A stretch of 64,000 nt of DNA from Paenibacillus phytohabitans (GTDB lineage Bacteria > Bacillota > Bacilli > Paenibacillales > Paenibacillaceae), in the NCBI RefSeq assembly GCF_013141775.1, contig NZ_WHOB01000052.1, forward strand, positions 1-64,000, read 5' to 3'. The notes under the pieces are model-generated. The model searched no databases, had not been told where the DNA came from, and worked only from the letters and a program-made list of their open reading frames with translations. Positions 43,717 through 52,295 of this stretch are shown piece by piece (position 1 is the stretch's first letter; the number at the start of each line of letters is the position of its first letter). The translations under genes were made by a program, and so were the position numbers.

Positions 43717-44919
43717 CTAATTCAGCGGCTCCCCGCCTAATTGCACGCGAAGCTTCCGCATATCCTCCGGCCATGGATCGGATACTTCAACCCTGCTTCG
43801 GGTCCAGGGGTGGGCAAAAATAAGCTTCTCGCCATGCAGCGCCTGCCGGTCTGCACCTGCCGGCTTTGCCTTGGCCTTAAGCTTAACCTCCGGCCGGCCC
43901 GGACCAGCCAGCTTGCCTGGCTCCTGAAGTCCCGGTGTAATGCCCGCCTTCTCCTGCTCTTCAAACCAGGCTGTAATCGCCGACTTCACCTTACCCGGCT
44001 CCGTACGCAGCGGCAGCTTGTCGTTCTTGCTGCCGCCCGCACGGACACTGGCCGTATGCCAGCCGGGTCCGCCGTAGAGGTCATCCCCGTACAGCGGATG
44101 ACCCGCATGACTGAGGTGGACACGGATCTGGTGCGTGCGCCCCGTCTCCAGCTGCACCTTCAGCACAGTTCCGCCAGGCAGCGCTTCCCGCCCTATGATT
44201 CGCGTGACCGCCGCCTGTCCTCCCGGCGAGACCCGCCGGCGCGCCGCATGATGGCGGTCACGGCCGATCGGGGCATCGATCACGGTAAGTTCAGGCGGCA
44301 CAATGCCTTCCACAATCGCCGCGTAGAGGCGGGATACGGTTTTGTCGCGCATATCCTCGTCCAGCACAAGCTGGGCGTATTCGTTCTTCGCATAGAGCAC
44401 AGGTCCTGTTGTATCCTTATCCAGCCGGTGAATATGGCGGACGGCTACTCCTCCGCCGGAAGCGGCGTAATGCGCTGCGACGATATGATCCAGCGTTACG
44501 CCTGCTCCGCTGCCATCCGGATGAACCGCCATGCCGGCCGGTTTATGGACCACGAGGCAGAAGTCATCCTCGTACAGTACTTCAAGCTCCTGCCATACCG
44601 GCTCAATACCCGCTTCCCGGTAAGGGAACAGGGCCAGCATCAGCCGGTCGCCTTTCCACTGGATGCCGCCTTCGCGGCGCAGCCGCGCGTGCAGCTTCTC
44701 CGGCATCCCGGCCGTGCCGAGCAGCCAGGCGTCAATGGCGGCCTGCCTGTCGGCCGCAGCCGTAATCACCCGGCCCGGCATGACCTGAAGCCACTCTCCG
44801 CGCCGGATCGATTTGCCGCCGCCGGTGATGTTCCTGATAACCGCGCCAGTATTCCCTGCGTCTGCATCCGCTCCACCAGGGATACTTGTGCCGGACAACT
44901 CCTCCGGCCCGCCTGTCAT
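43717..44919 (-). CDS. RluA family pseudouridine synthase
   Basis: 400 residues. Isomerises uridines in rRNA or tRNA. The catalytic aspartate lies in HIHRLDKDTTGPVLYAKN near 180, with VVHKPAGMAVHP near 123 and ETGRTHQIRVHLSHAGHPLYGDDLYGG (about 268-294). An N-terminal S4-like region (about 30-100) precedes it. Between residues about 300 and 360 is an extra Lys/Gly/Pro-rich insertion before the usual C-terminal LHGEKLIFAHPWTR segment. Overlaps hemL by 4 nt (ATGA). The RNA target is unknown. Confidence 0.92.
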   Translation of the reverse strand: MTGGPEELSGTSIPGGADADAGNTGAVIRNITGGGKSIRRGEWLQVMPGRVITAAADRQAAIDAWLLGTAGMPEKLHARLRREGGIQWKGDRLMLALFPYREAGIEPVWQELEVLYEDDFCLVVHKPAGMAVHPDGSGAGVTLDHIVAAHYAASGGGVAVRHIHRLDKDTTGPVLYAKNEYAQLVLDEDMRDKTVSRLYAAIVEGIVPPELTVIDAPIGRDRHHAARRRVSPGGQAAVTRIIGREALPGGTVLKVQLETGRTHQIRVHLSHAGHPLYGDDLYGGPGWHTASVRAGGSKNDKLPLRTEPGKVKSAITAWFEEQEKAGITPGLQEPGKLAGPGRPEVKLKAKAKPAGADRQALHGEKLIFAHPWTRSRVEVSDPWPEDMRKLRVQLGGEPLN

Positions 44920-46217
44920 AGCGACCTCAGGGCATTATAATGGCCCTCAATTGTATCATCAATATCCTGCTCGCTGTGCACAGCGGATACGAACATGCCT
45001 TCAAACTGGGATGGGGGAACGCTGATGCCCTGATCAAGCATTTTGCCGAAATAACGCTTGAACAGATCCAGGTTGCTGGTCTTGGCCGTCTCGAAGTTGA
45101 CAACCGGTCCTTCAGTGAAGAACGGGCAGACCATAGAGCCCACACGGTTAATCGTGAGAGGGATGCCAGTTTCCTGCGCGTTACGCTTAAGGCCCTCTTC
45201 CAGACGTGCACCCAGCACCTCCAGACGGGTATATACTTCAGGTGTCAGCAGCTTCAGCGTGCTGTAACCAGCCGCCATGGCCAGCGGATTCCCGCTGAGC
45301 GTACCTGCCTGGTAGATTGGACCAGAGGGAGCGATCTGCTCCATAATCTCTCTTTTGCCGCCATAAGCACCTACCGGGAGACCGCCGCCGATAACCTTGC
45401 CGAAGCAGGTCAGATCAGGGTCCAGCCCGAACAGCCCTTGCGCACAGCCGCGGTCCACCCGGAAGCCGGTCATCACTTCATCAAAAATCAATAACGCGCC
45501 ATACCCCGTCGTCACCTTGCGCAGACCCTCCAGGAAGCCCGGAAGCGGAGGCACTACGCCCATATTCCCGGCAATCGGCTCAACAATCACAGCGGCAATC
45601 TCATTGCCGTAACGTTCGAACGCGATTTTGACCCCTTCCAGGTCATTGTAAGGTACTGTTATGGTGTTGATGGCTACACCTTCCGGCACACCGGGGCTAT
45701 CCGGCAGACCCAAAGTGGCAACCCCGGAACCGGCTTTGATCAGCAGGCTGTCGGCGTGGCCGTGGTAAGAGCCTTCGAACTTGAGGATTTTGCTGCGTCC
45801 TGTATATCCGCGGGCCAGTCGAATGGCGCTCATCGTAGCTTCCGTTCCCGAGTTCACCATACGCACAATGTCCACCGATGCTACACGTTCCACCACGGTC
45901 TTGGCCATTTCCGTCTCCAGCAGTGTGGGTGCGCCGAAGCTTGTCCCTTTAACCGCAGTCTCCTGCAGCGCCTTCACCACCTCCGGATGGGCATGGCCCA
46001 TAATCAGCGGTCCCCACGAGCAGACGTAGTCGATGAAGCTGTTGCCGTCGATATCGTAGATGCGCGAGCCTTCACCTCTGTCTACATAAAGCGGGGTTAA
46101 TCCTACGGATTTGAATGCCCGGACCGGGCTGTTCACTCCTCCCGGAATATACTGTTTTGCTTCTTCAAAAGCTGTGCGGGAAGCCTCTTCCCTGCGTGTA
46201 AGCGGCACATTGCCCAT
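44916..46217 (-). CDS. hemL: Glutamate-1-semialdehyde 2,1-aminomutase
   Basis: 433 residues. PLP enzyme forming 5-aminolevulinate. The PLP lysine lies in TCFGKVIGGGLPVGAYGG near 270, with IPGGVNSPVRAFKSVG (about 24-39) and MVNSGTEATMSAIRLAR near 120-136 typical. It lies 44 nt after hemB and its stop overlaps rluA. Works with HemA in the C5 pathway. Confidence 0.97.
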   Translation of the reverse strand: MGNVPLTRREEASRTAFEEAKQYIPGGVNSPVRAFKSVGLTPLYVDRGEGSRIYDIDGNSFIDYVCSWGPLIMGHAHPEVVKALQETAVKGTSFGAPTLLETEMAKTVVERVASVDIVRMVNSGTEATMSAIRLARGYTGRSKILKFEGSYHGHADSLLIKAGSGVATLGLPDSPGVPEGVAINTITVPYNDLEGVKIAFERYGNEIAAVIVEPIAGNMGVVPPLPGFLEGLRKVTTGYGALLIFDEVMTGFRVDRGCAQGLFGLDPDLTCFGKVIGGGLPVGAYGGKREIMEQIAPSGPIYQAGTLSGNPLAMAAGYSTLKLLTPEVYTRLEVLGARLEEGLKRNAQETGIPLTINRVGSMVCPFFTEGPVVNFETAKTSNLDLFKRYFGKMLDQGISVPPSQFEGMFVSAVHSEQDIDDTIEGHYNALRSL

Positions 46218-46261
46218 GCTTCTTCACTCCTGCTCTGCTGAATTATACAGCTGAATATAGT

Positions 46262-47260
46262 CTAGCCGCGCAGCCAGCGGGCTGCATCCTTGGCGAAATA
46301 CGTAATAATAATATCTGCTCCGGCACGCTTCATGCCGGTCAGCATTTCCAGGACAACTGCCTGCTCATCGATCCAGCCCTGCTGTGCGGCCGCTTTTACC
46401 ATTGAATATTCACCGCTCACGTTGTAAGCCACCAGTGGCAGATCGAACTGGTCGCGGATCGTCCGGATGACATCCAGATAAGCCAGCGCGGGCTTAACCA
46501 TCAGCATATCAGCGCCTTCCAGTACATCAGAATCGGCTTCGCGGATCGCTTCCCGCAGATTGGCCGGGTCCATCTGGTACGTCTTGCGGTTGCCGAATTG
46601 CGGTGCAGAATCTGCTGCTTCACGGAAGGGGCCGTAGAAGGCGGATGCGTATTTTACCGAATAGGACATAATCGGCACATGCTCAAAACCATTCTCGTCA
46701 AGGCCGCTGCGGATCGCCTGCACGAACCCGTCCATCATATTGGAAGGCGCGATAATATCCGCACCGGCCCGGGCCTGGGATACCGCCGTGCGGGTCAGCA
46801 GCTCCAGCGAAGCATCGTTGATAACATCACCGTGAACTACGCCGTCTACCGTATGGGTATGTACCATGCCGCAATGACCGTGGTCGGTGAATTCACACAG
46901 ACAGGTGTCGGCGACAACCAGCAGCTCGGGATACCACTGCTTAATCAGCCGGGTAGCCTCCTGCACAATGCCGTCCTCAGCGAATCCGGAGGAGCCGATG
47001 GCGTCCTTCGTTTCGGGAATGCCGAACAGCAGTACGGCCGGAATTCCCAGGGAGGCAATCTCATCCACTTCCGCCTTCAGGGTATCCAGCGAGAAGTGAT
47101 ACACGCCGGGCATGGAGCCAATCTCATTCTTCACACCGGTACCGTAGGTTACAAATATCGGCTGGATAAAGTCCAGCACGTTCAGGACAGTCTCCCGCAC
47201 CATTCCGCGGATTCCGGCTGTACCGCGCAAGCGGCGGTGTCTAGTTATTGGAAAGCTCAT
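46262..47260 (-). CDS. hemB: Porphobilinogen synthase
   Basis: 332 residues. Condenses two 5-aminolevulinates. The Schiff-base lysines are in SYSVKYASAFYGPF near 202 and LMVKPALAYLD near 255. A cysteine-containing zinc site DTCLCEFTDHGHCG (about 119-132) marks the zinc-dependent class. A 150-nt gap separates it from cobA/hemD. Confidence 0.97.
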   Translation of the reverse strand: MSFPITRHRRLRGTAGIRGMVRETVLNVLDFIQPIFVTYGTGVKNEIGSMPGVYHFSLDTLKAEVDEIASLGIPAVLLFGIPETKDAIGSSGFAEDGIVQEATRLIKQWYPELLVVADTCLCEFTDHGHCGMVHTHTVDGVVHGDVINDASLELLTRTAVSQARAGADIIAPSNMMDGFVQAIRSGLDENGFEHVPIMSYSVKYASAFYGPFREAADSAPQFGNRKTYQMDPANLREAIREADSDVLEGADMLMVKPALAYLDVIRTIRDQFDLPLVAYNVSGEYSMVKAAAQQGWIDEQAVVLEMLTGMKRAGADIIITYFAKDAARWLRG

Positions 47261-47412
47261 TGCTGTTTCCTCCTGTACAGTAAGTATTTAAACACATCTA
47301 TCTGTCTCAAGCCTTATTCGAATATGAAAACACAAAATGCAAAGTTGAAATGCATTGTTCAAAATTGCAGGGCCCAGACTGCATAGCGGAATAGCGGAAA
47401 CCAGGCCGCAGG

Positions 47413-48969
47413 TTATCTGAGCCTCGTTGTTTCATTCCAGCGGCAGAGCTCCTGCACCAGCCCTTCGATCGTCGCTTCGTCCGGGAGCAAGCCCGGAGTC
47501 AACCCGGCCTCCACAGCAGTCTGTTCGGTTACCGGACCTATGCAGGCGATTTTGACCCCCGCCAGCAGCGTCAGCGGATCTTCCAGGCCCATCCGTTTCA
47601 GGATAGAGATGAAGTTGCGCACCGTGGAAGAGCTGGTGAAGGTGACCGCATGAATCCGTTTCTCTTCGAGCAGCTTCACCAGTTCAATATCATCTTCACC
47701 AGTAACCACAGTCTCATACGTATCCACTTCAGTCACTTCCAGCTCCAGCTCCTTCAGCTTGCCGGGCAGCCACTCGCGCGCCAGATCGCCGCGCGGCAGC
47801 AGCACCTTCTGCCCCGGCTGCAGCTGATCGCCGAAGGCTTCAATCAGCCCTTCTGCCTGGAACCGTCCAGGCAGCTCTTCGGCAATCAGCCCGCGCCCGG
47901 CAAGTGCCGCAGCTGTACCGGGTCCCACCGCGCATATCCGCGCGTGGTGCAGACCGCGCAGATCGGTCTTCAACTGCGCCAGATGGCGCATGAAGAAGTC
48001 CACGCCGTTCGGACTGGTGAAGAACACCCAGTCGTACTCTGGAAGCCGGCCAAGCGCTGAAGCAATCTCTGCCTGCTTGTCCGCATCACGCTGCATAACC
48101 GTCTCAATGACCGGGAACTCATACGGTTCGCCTCCAAGCTCCTCGATCCGGTCTACCAGTTCGCTGGCCTGGCTGCGGGCCCGCGTCACCACAATCCGCT
48201 TGCCGAACAGCGGCATCGCCTCAACCCACATGAGGTGCTCCCGCTGGAGCACTACATCGCCGACAACGATAACGGCCGGCGGCTGGAAATCCGCCGCCTT
48301 GACCTTCTCCTCAATGTCGGCAAGCGTGCCGGTCAGTGTCTCCTGATCGGCACGTGTCCCCCAGCGCACCAGCGCCACCGGCGTTTCCGGCGGACGCCCG
48401 TGCTTCATCAGCTGGGCGCTGATATATCCGATTTTGGCGACGCCCATCAGGAACACCAGGGTTCCCGTGGCATTCGTCACCTTATCCCAATGAATGGAAT
48501 GATCCAGCTTATCCGGGCTCTCATGTCCGGTAATGATCGACAGGGAAGACGCAGCCTCCCGGTGGGTTACCGGAATACCGGCGTACGCCGGGACGCTGAT
48601 AGCCGAGGTAATACCCGGCACAATCTCGTAGTAGATGCCATGCCGCCGCAGCAGCTCCGCTTCTTCTCCCACCCGGCCAAAAATCACCGGGTCTCCGCCC
48701 TTCAGACGCACTACCGTTTTGCCCTCCAGAGCGAGATCGACAAGCAGCTGATTAATGTCCTCCTGCTTCATCGTATGGCGGTCCGGCAGCTTGCCTACGT
48801 ATATTTTCTCCCCGCCCGGCTTCATCCACTTCAACAGCCTTGGACTCGCCAGACGGTCATAGACCAGCACATCTGCCTTCTGGATACACTCCAGACCTTT
48901 AACCGTAATCAGCTTGGCATCCCCCGGACCTGCACCTACAAGATAAACCTTCCCCGCCATCTCCGTCAT
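47413..48969 (-). CDS. hemD: Uroporphyrinogen-III C-methyltransferase / uroporphyrinogen-III synthase fusion
   Basis: 518 residues with two enzymes. Residues 1-245 are SAM-dependent uroporphyrinogen methyltransferase (VYLVGAGPGDAKLIT, VRLKGGDPVIFGRVGEE, the first step to sirohaem and B12). Residues about 255-515 are uroporphyrinogen-III synthase (GKRIVVTRARSQASELV, VTFTSSSTVRNF), which closes the ring. CobA-HemD fusions are common in Bacillota. It feeds both haem and sirohaem, matching the neighbouring sirC gene. GGTGATAGGGGG precedes the ATG. Confidence 0.94.
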   Translation of the reverse strand: MTEMAGKVYLVGAGPGDAKLITVKGLECIQKADVLVYDRLASPRLLKWMKPGGEKIYVGKLPDRHTMKQEDINQLLVDLALEGKTVVRLKGGDPVIFGRVGEEAELLRRHGIYYEIVPGITSAISVPAYAGIPVTHREAASSLSIITGHESPDKLDHSIHWDKVTNATGTLVFLMGVAKIGYISAQLMKHGRPPETPVALVRWGTRADQETLTGTLADIEEKVKAADFQPPAVIVVGDVVLQREHLMWVEAMPLFGKRIVVTRARSQASELVDRIEELGGEPYEFPVIETVMQRDADKQAEIASALGRLPEYDWVFFTSPNGVDFFMRHLAQLKTDLRGLHHARICAVGPGTAAALAGRGLIAEELPGRFQAEGLIEAFGDQLQPGQKVLLPRGDLAREWLPGKLKELELEVTEVDTYETVVTGEDDIELVKLLEEKRIHAVTFTSSSTVRNFISILKRMGLEDPLTLLAGVKIACIGPVTEQTAVEAGLTPGLLPDEATIEGLVQELCRWNETTRLR

Positions 48970-48987
48970 CCCCCTATCACCTTATCC

Positions 48988-49989
48988 CTAAATATCCTGT
49001 CCCTTTACATCCGCCAAAATCTTCTCTGCGCCCCTGGCAATCAGCTTGCGGGCAACCTCCGCACCGAGCTGCACCGGATCCTTCCCCGTACAGGTTTCTT
49101 TAAGGATTACCGATCCGTCCGGTGTTCCCACCATTCCGGTTAAAGTGATTGACAGGCCGCCTTCTCCAGAAGTCCCGCCGGAATGAATAGTCCCGGTTGT
49201 TCCCGTTGTCACGGCTTCCTCCGTGTCCAGCACAGCGTAGGCGCCGATCGGCACCTGACAGCCGCCGTTCAGCGCGCCGAGGAATGTGCGCTCCGCCGTC
49301 ACCGTAAGAGCGGTGCGCTCATCATTGTAGAGCGCGAGCAGCTTACGCAGCTCCTCATCGTCCTCACGGCATTCGATGCCGAGAGCTCCCTGGCCTACAG
49401 CGGGCAGGCAGATTTCCGGCGGCAGATAAGCCGTTACCCGGTCCTGCCAGCCCATCCGCGACAAGCCTGCCGCTGCCAGCAGAATCGCGTCGTATTCGCC
49501 GCTCTCCAGCTTCTTCAGCCGCGAGTCAATATTGCCGCGTACCGGCTCAATTACCAGATCCGGCCGGAGCGCGGCCAGCTGGCTGGAGCGCCGCAGGCTG
49601 CTTGTGCCTACGCGCGCGCCCTGCGGCAGATCCTCAAGGCCTGCTCCGCTGCTTGAGATCAGGCAATCCCGCGGATCTACCCGCTTCGGTACTGCACCAT
49701 TAATCAAGCCTTCCGGCAATTCGGAAGGCATATCCTTCATACTATGTACTGCCATATCGATTTCTTTGGCCAGCATGGCCTGCTCAATTTCCTTCACAAA
49801 AAGACCCTTACCGCCCACCTTGGACAGTGTGACATCAAGAATCCGGTCGCCTTTGGTAACAATCTTATGCACCTCAAAAGTAAAATCAAACCCATGCTCC
49901 CCGCTAAGCCGCTCCAGATCGGCAATCACATGCCCTGTCTGCGTCAGCGCCAGCGCACTCTGTCTGCTGCCCACAATAATCTTCCGCAT
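48988..49989 (-). CDS. hemC: Hydroxymethylbilane synthase
   Basis: 333 residues. Polymerises four porphobilinogens. The dipyrromethane cofactor cysteine is in LGALNGGCQVPIGAYA near 248, with GSRQSALALTQT at 7-18 and TSSLRRSSQL near 130. About 20 extra Thr/Gly-rich residues (TEEAVTTGTTGTIHSGG) interrupt the third domain. AGGGGGAA precedes the ATG. The upstream 865 nt are repeats rather than a gene. Confidence 0.97.
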   Translation of the reverse strand: MRKIIVGSRQSALALTQTGHVIADLERLSGEHGFDFTFEVHKIVTKGDRILDVTLSKVGGKGLFVKEIEQAMLAKEIDMAVHSMKDMPSELPEGLINGAVPKRVDPRDCLISSSGAGLEDLPQGARVGTSSLRRSSQLAALRPDLVIEPVRGNIDSRLKKLESGEYDAILLAAAGLSRMGWQDRVTAYLPPEICLPAVGQGALGIECREDDEELRKLLALYNDERTALTVTAERTFLGALNGGCQVPIGAYAVLDTEEAVTTGTTGTIHSGGTSGEGGLSITLTGMVGTPDGSVILKETCTGKDPVQLGAEVARKLIARGAEKILADVKGQDI

Positions 49990-50048
49990 GAACCATTCCC
50001 CCTGTTCAAGTTACCTGCACCCGCCCTGTTTCCTGCACGATACCTCTC

Positions 50049-50357
50049 ATTCGCTCAATTGTGTCACTATTATTGCTGGAATCAAGGGCACTTTTGCCCT
50101 TGATTCGCTCCTTCGCTCCACTATTGCTGGAATTAAGGGCACTTTTGCCCTTCATTTGCTCATTCGCGCCAATTTCGCCGGAATCAAGGGCACTTTTACC
50201 CTTCATTTGCTCATCTGAGCTACTTTTACTGGAATTAAGGGGATTTATACCACTAATTTGTTCATTTCGGGCGATTTTGCCCGAATTAGAGGGATTTATC
50301 CCTCTAATTCGCTCATTTCGGCGGATTTAGCCCAAATCAAAGGGATTTATCCCTCTA
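50049..50357. repeat. Tandem array of six hairpin-forming 51-nt units
   Basis: Units start at 50049 (54 nt), 50103, 50154, 50205, 50256 and 50307 (51 nt each), every one opening ATTYGYTC. Each ends in a hairpin. Unit 1 has ATCAAGGGC / GCCCTTGAT. Unit 5 has GAATTAGAGGGAT / ATCCCTCTAATTC (13 bp perfect), preceded by TTCGGGC / GCCCGAA. Paired changes between units (AAGGGC/GCCCTT versus AGAGGGAT/ATCCCTCT) keep the stem. Confidence 0.9.
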
Positions 50358-50731
50358 TTTTACCGCACAACAGTCAGCTTTGGTCATTCCAGCCACATAC
50401 CCGCGAATCCGCCCAGTTCAACGTCATAAACACATCCACTTATTCTACTTATTCGTCCATTTCTCTAATCATTCGGCGTTCGGCCGTTCGTCCATTTAAT
50501 CGTCTATTCAATATGTGGACATCAAGCATCAACCCGCCTTTGTTTGGAACAGATTCAGCTGCACGATCCTGTCGGCAGCTTGAGTCAATTTCTGCAGCCG
50601 CTTAAGTCTTTGCAGACTTAGTTTTGAAGCAGTCTTAATGATTGATGAATTAGTTTTGAAGCAGCCAGAGCAGATGCAAACTTACTCCGCAATCGCAGCA
50701 GTTGTACTTGATGCTTGCTCTATCCGCTTGT

Positions 50732-50849
50732 TCGATCTACGTCTCCTGATGACCTGCTGCACCCGATCAATCGATCTACGCCTCCCGATGACCTGCTCCA
50801 CCCACTCATTCGATCTACGCCTCCCGATGGGCCGACTCCACCCGATCAT
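50732..50849. repeat. Three tandem 39-40-nt units beside sirC
   Basis: Units at 50732-50770, 50771-50809 and 50810-50849 each start TCGATCTACG, continue YCTCCYGATG and end near CCCGATCA. A degenerate fourth start (from 50850) runs into the sirC stop codon. Confidence 0.85.
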
Positions 50850-50854
50850 TCCGC

Positions 50855-51502
50855 CTACTCCTCACGGTTACACGCAATCCATGATTCGATAACCTCTGAT
50901 GTCCATGGTAAAAAGGTGCCCTGTCTCATCTTATTCAACACATCCAGCTTCCCCAGCTTCCGGAGCAGCCGTGCGCGAACCTCGGGCGATGGCTCCAGCC
51001 GCTTGATTTCGGTACGCAGCTCATACAGGAAATCCAGATAAGGCTCGTATTCCTCGCCCAGCAGCCCGGCGATCTGCGCCGTGATCTGCGCAGCAGCGGA
51101 CGGTCCCGCCCCGGAGGTCGAGACCGCAACCGTCAACCGCCCCCGCCGGAGGATACCGGGCGTGATGAAGCTGCCCGCCTCGGCGTGGCTGGCCACATTG
51201 ACCGGCAGGCCCAGCATCCGGGCCTCCCCGGCCACCGCTTCATTCACCGCCCTGTCGCTGCTGGCGGCATAGACCAAGACAGCTCCCTGGAGATCTCCGG
51301 GAGCATAGGGGCGGCTGACCCATTTCAGCCGCCCCTCCGCAGCCGCTGCGGACAACGTCCCGCTAAGCGCAGGACTGACAATCACCAGCTCCGCTCCTGC
51401 CTCCAGCAGCGGAGCCGCTTTACGTTCAGCCACAGCTCCGCCGCCGATCATTACCACCAGTCTGCCCTGAACATCCAGCATAATGGGCAAATATTTGCTC
51501 AT
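50855..51502 (-). CDS. sirC: Precorrin-2 dehydrogenase / sirohydrochlorin ferrochelatase-type protein
   Basis: 215 residues. NAD-dependent oxidation of precorrin-2 for sirohaem. The Rossmann motif is VVMIGGGAVAERKAAPLLEAGA (about 17-38). ASSDRAVNEAVA near 80 and the Met8-like PVNVASHAEAGSFITPGILRRGRLTVAVSTSGAGPSAA (about 99-136) are diagnostic. It is the short Bacillus type (YlnF/SirC-like). Whether it also inserts iron is unknown. Flanked on both sides by 0.8-kb repeat arrays, so it may have been inserted into the hem operon. AGTGAGGCGGG precedes the ATG. Confidence 0.92.
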   Translation of the reverse strand: MSKYLPIMLDVQGRLVVMIGGGAVAERKAAPLLEAGAELVIVSPALSGTLSAAAAEGRLKWVSRPYAPGDLQGAVLVYAASSDRAVNEAVAGEARMLGLPVNVASHAEAGSFITPGILRRGRLTVAVSTSGAGPSAAAQITAQIAGLLGEEYEPYLDFLYELRTEIKRLEPSPEVRARLLRKLGKLDVLNKMRQGTFLPWTSEVIESWIACNREE

Positions 51503-51650
51503 CCCGCCTCACTCCAGCATCCGAAAATTAACTATACTCCACACCACAATACCCCAGCTTGCTCAACTAAGAAATCAGTCCCCGGTTGCCACTACAGCAG
51601 GACAGCAGGACAGCAGGACAGCGCACTAGAAAAGCTTTCTCATTAGGCCC

Positions 51651-51801
51651 ATAGCACTTCAGTACAATAACTCGCTCCATAGCCACTATAGCACTTCAGT
51701 ACAATAACTCGCTTCATTAGCCACCATTACATTTCAGTTCAATCACTCGCTCCATGAGCCACTATAGTACTTCAGGCAATCGCCTGCGCTCCTTAGCCGC
51801 C
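51651..51801. repeat. Four tandem 37-38-nt units
   Basis: Units start at 51651, 51688, 51726 and 51764. The consensus opens ATAGCACTTCAGTACAAT and continues ACTCGCTCCATAGCCACT. They share the core CACTTCAG with the denser array that follows. Confidence 0.88.
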
Positions 51802-51901
51802 ACAACCTGCCCGTATAACTTCCCGTTTCTTGCCTGTACATTCCAGCATAACCCCTTACTTCTTATACACCTGTGCTCTCGAGCACAATTCAGTCGCCTC
51901 C

Positions 51902-52266
51902 GCACTTCAGCACACTACCGCCCCCGCACTTCAGCAGACCAGCCGCCTCTGCACTTCAGCACACTACCGCCTCTGCACTTCAGCACACCAGCCACCACTG
52001 CACTTCAGCACACCAGCCGCCTCTGCACTTCAGCACACTATCCATCTCTGCACTTCAGCACACTACCGCCTCCGTACTTCAGCACCAGCCGCCTCCGCAC
52101 TTCAGCACACTAGCTGCCTCCGCACTTCAGCACCAGCCGCCTCCGCACTTCAACACACCAGCCGCCTCTGCACTTCAGCACACTACCGCCTCCGTACTCC
52201 AGCACACCAGTCGCCTCCGCACTTCAGCACACTTGCTGCCTCCACACTTCAGCACACTAGCCGCCT
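51902..52266. repeat. Minisatellite of about fifteen 24-25-nt units
   Basis: Contiguous units of GCACTTCAGCACAC followed by (TA or CAG) and CCGCCTC(C/T), lengths 23-25 nt, with a sixteenth partial copy to 52285. The array ends 11 nt before the hemX stop codon. No spacers, so not a CRISPR. Confidence 0.93.
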
Positions 52267-52295
52267 GCATTCCAGCACCTGGCTTACCAGATCTA

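Larger units (their letters stand above)
49990..50854. other. Gene-free, repeat-rich interval between sirC and hemC
   Basis: 865 nt inside an otherwise compact operon. It contains six 51-nt hairpin units (50049-50357), three 39-40-nt units (50732-50849) and short direct repeats (TTAGTTTTGAAGCAG twice near 50619-50664, TTCGTCCATT twice near 50452-50500). Reading frames exist but have no ribosome site. Confidence 0.8.
51503..52295. other. Gene-free, minisatellite-rich interval between hemX and sirC
   Basis: 793 nt containing an 8-nt repeat (GACAGCAG, about four copies, 51593-51624), four 37-38-nt units (51651-51801) and about fifteen 24-25-nt units (51902-52266). Plus-strand reading frames are open in all phases because the repeat has no stop codons, but none has a ribosome site. 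Confidence 0.8.

Noticed and set aside
43741..44940. A 399-codon plus-strand frame opposite rluA
   Set aside because: Results from locally high G+C, which removes stop codons. The minus-strand protein has the full RluA motifs.
50061..50330. Plus-strand 89-codon peptide with repeated LLPLIRSFAP-like text
   Set aside because: A product of the 51-nt unit being a multiple of three. No ribosome site or promoter was found, and the minus strand is equally open.
51902..52266. CRISPR array
   Set aside because: Units are contiguous with no unique spacers, not palindromic in the usual way, and no cas genes are in the window.
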